A DNA stretch of 64,000 bases from Brachybacterium epidermidis (GTDB lineage Bacteria > Actinomycetota > Actinomycetes > Actinomycetales > Dermabacteraceae). The stretch is taken from the NCBI RefSeq assembly GCF_015209585.1, contig NZ_JADEYR010000003.1, positions 62,001 to 126,000 on the forward strand, written 5' to 3'. Below, piece after piece: positions 40,045 to 47,890 of the stretch (its first letter is position 1; every line of letters starts with the position of its first letter). The notes beneath the pieces were generated by a model. The model made no database searches, had not been told where the DNA came from, and worked only from the letters and a program-made list of their open reading frames with translations. A program made the translations under genes and the position numbers.

Positions 40045-41423
40045 TGCGTGCCGACGGCGTGACCGGTCCCCAGCTCGAGGACCCGCTGGTGGCGCGCCTC
40101 GCCTCCGGGAAGGAGACCTCCTGGCTCCGCCCGCAGCTGGACCCGGCCGAACAGTCCCTGGGCGCCTGCTCGCTTCCCGCGGGACTGGTGGAGGATGCCC
40201 GTCGGCGCTTCCGCCGCTTCGCGCCCTGGTTCGCCGATCACTTCCCGCAGACCCGCGCGGCCGACGGGATCATCGAGTCGCCCCTGGAGAGAGCAGGCGC
40301 CCTGCAGTCCCGGATGGGCGAGCTGCTCGGCGCCGAGCTCCCGGGGACCCTCTGGGTCAAGCGCGATGACACCCTGCCCGTCAGCGGGTCGATCAAGGCG
40401 CGCGGCGGTTTCCACGAGGTGCTGCAGGTGGTGGAGGGCATCGTCGAGTCCGAGCAGCTCGGTGCGGCCGGGAGCGATGGGCACCGGTCGGAGGGTGCTG
40501 CGGGTGTGAGGGCGCTGAGGGACCCTGCCACGGCGAGGACGCTGCACCAGCACGGCATCGCGGTGGGCTCGACCGGCAACCTGGGGCTGTCGATCGGGCT
40601 GCTCGCCGCCGAGTTCGGTCTTCGCGCCACCGTGCACATGTCCACCGATGCGCGCCCCTGGAAGAAGGACATGCTGCGCAGCAGGGGAGTGGAGGTCGTC
40701 GAGCACGCGGGGGACTTCAGCGCCGCGGTCGCGGCGGGGCGCACCGCCGCCGGGGCCGACCCCCTGACCCACTTCGTGGACGACGAGTCCTCCCTGAGCC
40801 TCTTCGCCGGCTATGCCGTGGCCGCTCGCCGTCTGGCCGGTCAGCTCGCCGCCCTCGAGGTGACGATCGATGAGTCCTCCCCGCTGTTCGTGTACCTGCC
40901 CTGCGGAGTGGGAGGGGGACCGGGAGGGGTCACGTACGGGCTGAAGCAGGTGTTCGGCGATCACGTCCACTGCATCTTCATGGAGCCCACATCGGCGCCC
41001 TCCATGGTGCTGGGAGTGCGCACGGGCCTGCACAGCGAGGTGAGCGTCCAGGACATCGGCCTCAGCGGCAGCACCATCGCCGACGGTCTGGCCGTCGCAC
41101 GGCCCTCCCGGTTGGTGGGCGAGCAGATCGGCGGGATGATCGACGGCTTCGTCACCGTCGCCGACGAGCGGATGGCCGCGCTGGTGAGCGTGCTGGACGA
41201 GACTCACGGATGGCGTGTGGAGCCGTCCGCGACCGCGGGCGCGATCGGCCCCTGGCGAGTGATGGCCGACGCCGCCTACCGCGAGGCGCGCGGGCTCGAC
41301 GCGCGCTCCATGGCCCGCGCCCATCACATCGTGTGGTCGACCGGCGGGAGCATGGTGCCCGAGGACGAGATGAACGGCTACCTGCAGCAGGGCAGAGCGG
41401 CGCAGGGGATCTTCTACGCCTGA
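40044..41423 (+). CDS. dsdA: D-serine dehydratase (D-serine ammonia-lyase)
   Basis: A PLP enzyme converting D-serine to pyruvate and ammonia. The 459-residue protein has the PLP-lysine motif LPVSGSIKARGGFHEVL, GTLWVKRDDT, GSTGNLGLSIGLLAA (phosphate/carboxylate loop) and PCGVGGGPGGVTYGL, which binds the PLP phosphate. The start at ATG 40044 overlaps the jetB TGA (TGATG); a GTG at 40041 would add one residue. The coupling to jetB is unusual for dsdA, which normally sits with a transporter or LysR regulator. Confidence 0.92.
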   Translation: MRADGVTGPQLEDPLVARLASGKETSWLRPQLDPAEQSLGACSLPAGLVEDARRRFRRFAPWFADHFPQTRAADGIIESPLERAGALQSRMGELLGAELPGTLWVKRDDTLPVSGSIKARGGFHEVLQVVEGIVESEQLGAAGSDGHRSEGAAGVRALRDPATARTLHQHGIAVGSTGNLGLSIGLLAAEFGLRATVHMSTDARPWKKDMLRSRGVEVVEHAGDFSAAVAAGRTAAGADPLTHFVDDESSLSLFAGYAVAARRLAGQLAALEVTIDESSPLFVYLPCGVGGGPGGVTYGLKQVFGDHVHCIFMEPTSAPSMVLGVRTGLHSEVSVQDIGLSGSTIADGLAVARPSRLVGEQIGGMIDGFVTVADERMAALVSVLDETHGWRVEPSATAGAIGPWRVMADAAYREARGLDARSMARAHHIVWSTGGSMVPEDEMNGYLQQGRAAQGIFYA

Positions 41424-41466
41424 CAGCCCCACCGGACATCAATTGTGCACCAACGGCGTTGCGTAA

Positions 41467-41485
41467 TAAGGTGAGGCTTACCTAA
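41467..41485. promoter_or_regulatory. IdeR/DtxR iron box
   Basis: TAAGGTGAGGCTTACCTAA matches the 19-bp consensus TTAGGTTAGGCTAACCTAA at 16 positions. It overlaps a TAATAA that could be the -10 and precedes the siderophore-uptake operon. Confidence 0.85.
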
Positions 41486-41520
41486 CCACCGCCGTGGTGG
41501 TTCTGTCCGGAAGGCCCCGC

Positions 41521-42588
41521 GTGAAGATCTCCCGCCGCACCCTCGCCCTGACCGCACTCGCCCTGCCCGCGCTCTCCGCCTGTGGCTCCACCGGCCAGGA
41601 CGGTGACAGCGCCGGTACGGGCACCTCCGACGGGGGGTCCGGGCAGGGCTCCGCCGATCCCGGCGCGTTCCCCGTCGCCGTGACTCACCTGTACGGGCAG
41701 ACGGAGGTCGCCGCCCAGCCGCAGCGCATCGCCACGGTCTCCTGGGTCAACGGGGACAGCGTGCTGGCGCTGGGCATCGTGCCGGTCGGGATGCCCGCCG
41801 TCGAATGGGGCGGCAACGACAACCAGTCCACCGACTGGGCCGATGCGAAGCTCGAGGAGCTCGGCGCCGCCTGGGGAAGCCAGAGCGCCCCGACCACCTA
41901 CTCCGAGGCCGACGGCATCCCCGCCGACGAGATCGCCGCCCTCACCCCCGATCTGATCATCGCCGCCTACTCGGGGCTGACCCAGGACGAGTACGAGCAG
42001 CTGAGCCGCATCGCCCCCACCATCGGCCCGATCGCCCCGAACTACACCACCTCCTGGCAGGAGGCGATCACCGCGATCGGCCAGGCCACCGGGCGCGCAG
42101 ATGCGGCACAGCAGGTGATCGACGAGGTCACCGGCGCGCTGGCCGCCGTGGGGGAGGAGAACCCCCAGGTGCAGGAGTCCACCTTCATCGCCGGCACGCT
42201 CGGCCTGACCGACGACACCATCACCCTGTACACCGCCGGTGACACCCGCCCCCGGTTCTTCACCGCACTCGGGATGACGCAGGCCCCGGTGGTCACCGAG
42301 AACACGCAGGACGAGTCCACCTTCATGCTCTCGTGGTCCGCCGAGCGGGCCGACGAGCTGGACTCCGACATCTTCTACACCTGGGCCGCAGCAGGCTCCA
42401 CCGTGGAGAGCTTCCAGGACCACGCACTGTTCGCCCAGATCCCGGCCGTGGCCCGCGGCAGCATGGTGCTCACCGCCGACGACCACCAGACCCTCTCGAT
42501 CTCCGCCGCGAGCGCGCTCAGCCTGCCGTGGGCGATCCAGAACGTCGTGCCCTCGGTGCTGGACGCCGTCCAGGCCGCCCAGGGCTGA
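41521..42588 (+). CDS. Iron-siderophore ABC transporter substrate-binding lipoprotein
   Basis: The 355-residue protein starts at GTG 41521 (VKISRRTLALTALALPALSA) with a lipobox at LSAC, so it is a lipoprotein. The mature part is a class III periplasmic-binding protein with PQRIATVSWVNGDSVLALGI, ALTPDLIIAAYSGLTQDEYE and a helical backbone, as in FhuD/FepB families. An IdeR box precedes it, so low iron should induce it. It is followed at 1-nt distance by two permease genes and the ATPase-SIP gene. Confidence 0.92.
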   Translation: MKISRRTLALTALALPALSACGSTGQDGDSAGTGTSDGGSGQGSADPGAFPVAVTHLYGQTEVAAQPQRIATVSWVNGDSVLALGIVPVGMPAVEWGGNDNQSTDWADAKLEELGAAWGSQSAPTTYSEADGIPADEIAALTPDLIIAAYSGLTQDEYEQLSRIAPTIGPIAPNYTTSWQEAITAIGQATGRADAAQQVIDEVTGALAAVGEENPQVQESTFIAGTLGLTDDTITLYTAGDTRPRFFTALGMTQAPVVTENTQDESTFMLSWSAERADELDSDIFYTWAAAGSTVESFQDHALFAQIPAVARGSMVLTADDHQTLSISAASALSLPWAIQNVVPSVLDAVQAAQG

Positions 42589-42589
42589 G

Positions 42590-43585
42590 ATGCGCCGTAC
42601 GCCGCTGCTCGCGGTCACCGGCGGAGTGCTCGCCGTGCTGGCCGCGGCCGCACTGTCCGTGCTGGTCGGCGCCCGCAGCGTGGATCCCTCCGCGGCCTGG
42701 CAGGCCCTGACCGCCTTCGACCCCGCCGTCACCGACCACGTGGTGGTGCGCGCCCGTGTGGACCGCACCCTGGCCGGCATCGCCGTCGGGGCCTCCCTGG
42801 CCGCAGCAGGTGCCGCGATGCAGGGGATGACTCGCAACCCGCTGGCGGATCCCGGGATCCTGGGCCTGAACGCGGGCGCGGCCGCGGCCGTGGTCGTGGG
42901 CATCTACGCGCTGTCCATCTCCAGGGTCGTGGAGTTCATGGCCTTCGCTTTCGTGGGCGCCGCGATCGGCACGGCGCTGGTGTACGCCGTCGCGTCCCTG
43001 GGACGCGACGGCGCCACCCCCGTCAAGCTCGCCCTGGCGGGCGCCGCTCTCACCGCCGGTCTGGGATCCCTGGTCAATGCCCTGGTCCTGCTGGACCAGG
43101 AGTCCCTGGATCGTCTCCGGTTCTGGCAGGTGGGCACCCTGGGCGCCCGCGGTCTCGGCGACATCGCCACGGTCGGCGTGTTCATGGCGCTGGGCGTGGT
43201 GATCGTGCTGCTGGCCACCGGGACCCTCAACGCCCTCGCGCTCGGGGACGATGCCGCCGTCGGCCTGGGGGTCCATGTCGCGCGCTCCCGCGTAGTGCTG
43301 GGAGCGGCGATCGTGCTGCTGTGCGGGGCGGCGGTCGCGCTCGCCGGCCCGGTCGGGTTCCTGGGCCTGGTGGTGCCGCATGCCGCCCGTCTGGTCGTCG
43401 GCGGGGACTACCGGCGGATCATGCCGGTCGCACTGCTGATGGGACCGGTGCTGATCCTGGTGGCCGATGTGGTGGGACGGGTGATCGCGCCACCGGCGGA
43501 GGTCCAGGTGGGCGTGATGACCGCCCTGATCGGCGTGCCCGTGTTCATCGCGCTGATCCGCACCCGCAGGCAGGTGGGGCTGTGA
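42590..43585 (+). CDS. Siderophore ABC transporter permease (FecCD family), first
   Basis: A 331-residue permease with about nine hydrophobic segments and family motifs AAAGAAMQGMTRNPLADPGI, GLNAGAAAAVVVG and FLGLVVPHAARLVVGGDYR. It forms the membrane channel with the next gene product. ATG 42590 is separated by one base from the preceding stop, and its own end overlaps the next start. Confidence 0.94.
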   Translation: MRRTPLLAVTGGVLAVLAAAALSVLVGARSVDPSAAWQALTAFDPAVTDHVVVRARVDRTLAGIAVGASLAAAGAAMQGMTRNPLADPGILGLNAGAAAAVVVGIYALSISRVVEFMAFAFVGAAIGTALVYAVASLGRDGATPVKLALAGAALTAGLGSLVNALVLLDQESLDRLRFWQVGTLGARGLGDIATVGVFMALGVVIVLLATGTLNALALGDDAAVGLGVHVARSRVVLGAAIVLLCGAAVALAGPVGFLGLVVPHAARLVVGGDYRRIMPVALLMGPVLILVADVVGRVIAPPAEVQVGVMTALIGVPVFIALIRTRRQVGL

Positions 43586-44688
43586 CGCGACCTGCCGCCG
43601 GCCCCGTCCGTGCCCCGTCTTCTGCCGCCGGTCCTGTCCGGGCCCCGTCCGCCCGCCGTGCCACGCCCACGCGCGGCCCCGGTCGGGACCGTCGGCGCGC
43701 TGCCGGGACCCTGTGCGCGATCACCCTCCTGGTGCTGGTCGCGATGGCGGCCCGGGTTCTGCTGGGCACCCCCGTGGTAACCGCCGGCCAGGCCCTCGCC
43801 GTGCTGAGCGGCGAGCAGGTCCCCGGCATCTCCTTCATCGTGATGGACTCACGCCTGCCCGCCGCCGTGGTCGCGGTGCTGGCGGGGATCGCCTTCGGGC
43901 TGTCCGGCACCATCTTCCAGACCCTGCTGCGCAATCCCCTGGCCAGCCCCGACGTGATCGGCGTGACCCTGGGGGCCTCCGCCGGGACGGTGGTGGCGAT
44001 GACCGTGTTCGGAGCCACCGGCGCCGCCCTGTTCTGGAGCGCCCTGCTGGGCGGCCTGGGGACGGCCGTGCTGATCCTGCTGGTCGCCGGAGCTGGTCGC
44101 GCCGGAGCCGCCGGCGCTGTGGACAACCGCTTCGTGCTGGTCGGCATCGGCGTGGGTGCAGCGCTCAATTCCCTGATCAGCTACCTGCTCACCCGCATCA
44201 GTACCCGCTCCGCCGGCGACGTGATGCACTGGATGATCGGCTCGCTCAGCACCTCCACCTGGGAGCGCGCCCGCGTGCTCGCCCTCGCCCTCGCGGTCCT
44301 GGTCCCGGTGCTGATGGTGCTGGTGACACGGCTGCGGATCCTGCAGCTGGGCGACGACATGGCCACCGGCCTCGGCCTGTCGGTGCCCCGCACCCGCATC
44401 GGCCTGATCCTGGTGGGCGTCACCCTGTCGGCCCTCACCGTCGCCGTCACCGGGCCGCTGTCCTTCGTCGCATTCCTCGCGGGCCCCCTCGCGCGGATGC
44501 TGCTGGGCCGCCCCAGCTTCCCCCTGGCCGCCGCGATGGGGGCCGCGATCGTGCTGCTCGCCGACGTCGTCGGTCAGAACGCCGTTCCCAGCACCGCACT
44601 GCCGGCCGGTGTGATCACCGGCGCACTGGGTGCCCCGTTCCTGCTGTGGATGCTCACCCGCACCCCCGGCTCCCGAGACGAGAGGTGA
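43582..44688 (+). CDS. Siderophore ABC transporter permease (FecCD family), second
   Basis: A 368-residue FecCD permease starting at GTG 43582, which overlaps the previous stop as GTGA. A proline/arginine-rich cytosolic N-terminus with a duplicated AAGPVRAPS motif precedes the membrane domain. Family motifs include GTIFQTLLRNPLASPDVIG, GVTLGASAGTVVAM, HWMIGSLST and FVAFLAGPLARMLLG. It is 10 nt from the ATPase gene. Confidence 0.94.
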   Translation: MTRPAAGPVRAPSSAAGPVRAPSARRATPTRGPGRDRRRAAGTLCAITLLVLVAMAARVLLGTPVVTAGQALAVLSGEQVPGISFIVMDSRLPAAVVAVLAGIAFGLSGTIFQTLLRNPLASPDVIGVTLGASAGTVVAMTVFGATGAALFWSALLGGLGTAVLILLVAGAGRAGAAGAVDNRFVLVGIGVGAALNSLISYLLTRISTRSAGDVMHWMIGSLSTSTWERARVLALALAVLVPVLMVLVTRLRILQLGDDMATGLGLSVPRTRIGLILVGVTLSALTVAVTGPLSFVAFLAGPLARMLLGRPSFPLAAAMGAAIVLLADVVGQNAVPSTALPAGVITGALGAPFLLWMLTRTPGSRDER

Positions 44689-44698
44689 CACTCCCGCC

Positions 44699-46636
44699 AT
44701 GGCCCTGATCGAAGCGCGCAGCCTGCACCTGGGCTACGAACGCCGTGACGTGGTGCGCGACCTGGACCTGACACTGCCCGAAGGACGCATCACGATCATC
44801 GTGGGGGCCAACGGCTCGGGGAAGTCGACCCTGCTCCGGGGACTCTCGCGCCTGCTCCCACCCCGATCCGGCACCGTGCTCCTGGACGGTGAGGACCTCC
44901 GTGCGCTGCGCGGCAAGGAGCTGGCCCGTCGACTGGGCCTGCTGCCTCAGAGCCCCATCGCGCCCGACGGGGTGAGCGTGCGGGACCTGGTGGCCCGTGG
45001 CCGGTTCCCGCACCAGGGCCTGTTCCAGCAATGGACCGCTGAGGACGAGCAGGCCGTGACCGAGGCGCTCGCCGCCACCCGCACCGATGAGCTGCAGGAC
45101 CGGCTGGTCGAGGAGCTCTCCGGTGGCCAGCGCCAACGGGTGTGGATCGCGATGGCGCTGGCCCAGCAGACCGAGGTGCTGCTGCTGGACGAGCCCACCA
45201 CCTTCCTGGACGTCACCCATCAGCTGGAGGTGCTGGACGTCGTCCGCGATCTCAACCGGCAGCGCGGCACCACCGTGGGCATCGTGCTGCACGATCTCAA
45301 CCTCGCCGCCCGCTACGCCGATCACCTGGTGGCCGTGCGCCGCGGCGAGATCCACTCCCAGGGCACCCCGGATCGCGTGATCACCGAGCAGATGGTGCAC
45401 GAGGTGTTCGCCCTGGACTCCCGGGTGCTGCCCGACCCCGTCACCGGCACCCCGATGGTGCTGCCCCTGGGGCTCGACCCCCGGCCTGAACTGGGCGAGT
45501 CCCGGCCCGGACAGGAAAGCGGAGCCGACGCGCACCGCCCGCCCCAGGCCGCTCCCACCGATGCCCCTGACCCCCTCGTCGACCCCGAACCGGAGGACGC
45601 CATGACCACCATCGAGACTGCCGCCCCCTCACCCGTGACGGTGCCCGCGCTGGAGCACAGCCCCCAGCTGGCCTTCGACCTCACCGTCGCCGCAGTGCGC
45701 CCTCTCGGCGAGAACCTGGTGCGGATCACCTTCGCCTCACCCGAACTGATCCACTTCGGCACCGGCGGCCACCCCCTGGACCTGCGGATCAAGCTGATCG
45801 TGCCCGGCCCCCGGCCGTCGGCCGATCATTTCGCCTCGATCCGCCCCGGCGGGCAGCTGGACCCTGCACAGGCCACCGACTGGTACCGGACGTGGCTGCA
45901 GATCGACCCCGAGGACCGCGGATGGCTGCGCACCTACACCGTGCGCGAGCAGCGCGGCGCCGGCCACCCCGGCAACCTCACCGAGCACCCCGAGCTCGAC
46001 GTGGACATGGTGCTCCACCTCGAACCGGAGCAGCGGCCCGGGCGTGGGGTCGCCGCACGCTGGGCGCAGCAGGCCGCCGTCGGCGACCGGATCGACGTGC
46101 TGGGACCGAACCGGCACCTGGTCGATGCGGAGTACGGAGGAATCGAGTTCCGCCCCGGCACGGCCCGCACCCTGCTGCTGGCCGGCGACGAGACCGCCGC
46201 GCCCGCGATCTGCTCCATCCTGGAGGCTCTGCCGCCCTCCATGAGCGGGCACGCCGTGATCGAGGTGGGCCATGAGTCCGACCAGCAGCAGGTGCTCACC
46301 CGCTCCGGGGTGCAGGTCACCTGGCTGGTCCGCGGCGATGCCCCGCACGGGGAGCTGCTGGATGCCGCGGTGCGTCGGCTCATGTGTGAGAACGCGCAGG
46401 CCTTCCGCGAGCAGGGCGGGGGAGGGGATCCCGCGAATCCCGAGCTGGAGGACGTGGACATCGATGCCACCATCCTGTGGGAGACCACCGTGGGTCAGGG
46501 CTCCTTCTACGCCTGGCTGGCAGGGGAGGCCGGCGTGATCAAGGGCCTGCGGCGCCACCTGGTCTCCGAACTGGGCATCGACCGGCGGCAGGTCTCCTTC
46601 ATGGGGTACTGGCGTCAGGGCCGCCCGGAGATGTGA
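44699..46636 (+). CDS. Siderophore ABC ATPase fused to siderophore-interacting flavoreductase
   Basis: A 645-residue frame. Residues 1-260 are a FecE/FepC-type ATPase: Walker A GANGSGKST, Q-loop LPQSPIAPDGVSVRD, signature EELSGGQRQRVWIAMALAQQ, Walker B VLLLDEPTTFLDV and H-switch LHDLNLAARYADHLV. A 40-residue acidic linker follows, then from Met302 a siderophore-interacting protein: FAD-binding LRTYTVREQR, NAD site LLLAGDETAAPAICSIL and the C-terminal GYWRQGRPEM. This joins import energy and cytosolic ferric-siderophore reduction in one polypeptide. A Shine-Dalgarno and ATG at the junction allow a separate SIP too. Confidence 0.93.
   Translation: MALIEARSLHLGYERRDVVRDLDLTLPEGRITIIVGANGSGKSTLLRGLSRLLPPRSGTVLLDGEDLRALRGKELARRLGLLPQSPIAPDGVSVRDLVARGRFPHQGLFQQWTAEDEQAVTEALAATRTDELQDRLVEELSGGQRQRVWIAMALAQQTEVLLLDEPTTFLDVTHQLEVLDVVRDLNRQRGTTVGIVLHDLNLAARYADHLVAVRRGEIHSQGTPDRVITEQMVHEVFALDSRVLPDPVTGTPMVLPLGLDPRPELGESRPGQESGADAHRPPQAAPTDAPDPLVDPEPEDAMTTIETAAPSPVTVPALEHSPQLAFDLTVAAVRPLGENLVRITFASPELIHFGTGGHPLDLRIKLIVPGPRPSADHFASIRPGGQLDPAQATDWYRTWLQIDPEDRGWLRTYTVREQRGAGHPGNLTEHPELDVDMVLHLEPEQRPGRGVAARWAQQAAVGDRIDVLGPNRHLVDAEYGGIEFRPGTARTLLLAGDETAAPAICSILEALPPSMSGHAVIEVGHESDQQQVLTRSGVQVTWLVRGDAPHGELLDAAVRRLMCENAQAFREQGGGGDPANPELEDVDIDATILWETTVGQGSFYAWLAGEAGVIKGLRRHLVSELGIDRRQVSFMGYWRQGRPEM
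45592..45604 (+). promoter_or_regulatory. Internal ribosome binding site and ATG for a free SIP
   Basis: GGAGG (45592-45596) is followed by 5 nt and ATG 45602, in frame with the fusion and exactly at the start of the siderophore-interacting domain. It parallels the hemD-hemB case. Confidence 0.65.
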
Positions 46637-46687
46637 CCAGTCGAAGGGCTGCTGGCAAAAGGCTGCGGAGTGTGTCGCGCTCAGGTT

Positions 46688-47743
46688 TCAAGCGGACAGT
46701 TCGGCCCGGGGACCGTCTCCGGCGATGGCTGTCCCCACTCGGTTGCCCCATAGCGCCGGGAAGCGCGTCGGGAACACGCGAAGACTTTCCTGATCCGGGC
46801 CATCGATCTGCGCGCTCGTCGCGACGATCGCACCGCGGCCCGAAGGGATACCACGGATCACGAGCGGTGTCGTTTGATCTCCTCGTGCGGTCTGGGAGGC
46901 GATCAGATGCAAGCGGTCGGAAAGATATGAGACGTCCGACGGAGCGAAGTGTGCAGCGATCCGATCCGCATAGGCTGAGATGGTCACACCGGTGTGTGTG
47001 TCCATGCCGAATGTGTTCGCTGTTTGATGGACCAGAGTCTGCATCCAATCGCGAACCGCGCCGTTCGAGAGCGCGGTGACGCGGAGCGTATCCGGTTGAC
47101 CTCCGCTGCCCCGTGTCTCGAAGAGCGCGAACAGGGCATCCCCCATGAGGTCACGGCGTGTTGTCGCAGCGAGCGTGAGATGCAGATCCGATAGTCCGCG
47201 GACTGCTCCGGAGAATCCGCCGACGGTCAGCGCAGATTTCTTCCCCGCAGCCTGGCTCACGGACACCGCCGATCCGAACATGGAGAACTGGTGCATGGCC
47301 GCCCCCCTCGCGTCACCCGCGGTGCGCTCGTCGAAGTGTCTCTCGACTTCGATCAGGCGGTGCGGGGTGAACTCCTGGACGTTCTCCGCGACGTAGGCGA
47401 TGTGCGGAGGTTCCTGCAGAAGTGCTTCGCAGTGGTTCGCCAGTCTTTCGGCGAGAGCCCAGTCGACGCGGTTCACCTTGTTCGCCTTGCGCTCGCCCAG
47501 CAGCCCCACTGTGAGGAGCACGAACCCGACGACGCCCAGGGATCCGCCGGCGAACACCATCAGGAACAGTGCTCCTGCCAGTTGGGTTGCCGCGTCGGTC
47601 TCTCCGCCCGCACGCATCAGGAACCACCCTGCCACGCCGATCAGAAGGACGAACCCGATCAGGAGCGTTCCGAAGGCGAGGGACTTCCGATGGCGATGCA
47701 GGCGCGCGCGAGCGCTCATCTGTGGGGGCTTGCTCATGGCCAC
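46688..47743 (-). CDS. Two-TM membrane protein of unknown function, lower GC
   Basis: A 351-residue protein with two hydrophobic segments (near residues 24-44 and 56-83), followed by a cytosolic domain: NKVNRVDWALAERLANHCEA, VQEFTPHRLIEVERHFDERT, SDLHLTLAATTRRDL and SDRLHLIASQTARGDQTTPL. No named family recognised. The sequence is visibly richer in A and T and uses more AT-ending codons than the flanking siderophore and jetC genes, which suggests recent transfer. It is the only minus-strand gene between jetB and jetC and lies immediately upstream of jetC, divergent. Confidence 0.65.
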   Translation of the reverse strand: MAMSKPPQMSARARLHRHRKSLAFGTLLIGFVLLIGVAGWFLMRAGGETDAATQLAGALFLMVFAGGSLGVVGFVLLTVGLLGERKANKVNRVDWALAERLANHCEALLQEPPHIAYVAENVQEFTPHRLIEVERHFDERTAGDARGAAMHQFSMFGSAVSVSQAAGKKSALTVGGFSGAVRGLSDLHLTLAATTRRDLMGDALFALFETRGSGGQPDTLRVTALSNGAVRDWMQTLVHQTANTFGMDTHTGVTISAYADRIAAHFAPSDVSYLSDRLHLIASQTARGDQTTPLVIRGIPSGRGAIVATSAQIDGPDQESLRVFPTRFPALWGNRVGTAIAGDGPRAELSA

Positions 47744-47878
47744 GACCGTAAGCGACTCATCAGGGCAGCGCGACCAACAACCGCGGATTGGGGATAGGAG
47801 TCTGTTCTTCCCGGTTTGCCTGAGGGTTCGTCCACTGGTCTTGATGATCGCGGGCCGACCTCACAACCGCCGGCCCGG

Positions 47879-47884
47879 TAGCCT
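47879..47884 (+). promoter_or_regulatory. Candidate -10 box of jetC, leaderless
   Basis: TAGCCT in the context CCCGGTAGCCT is 6 nt before the jetC GTG, matching the jetA and jetB promoters. Confidence 0.55.
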
Positions 47885-47890
47885 ACCGGG

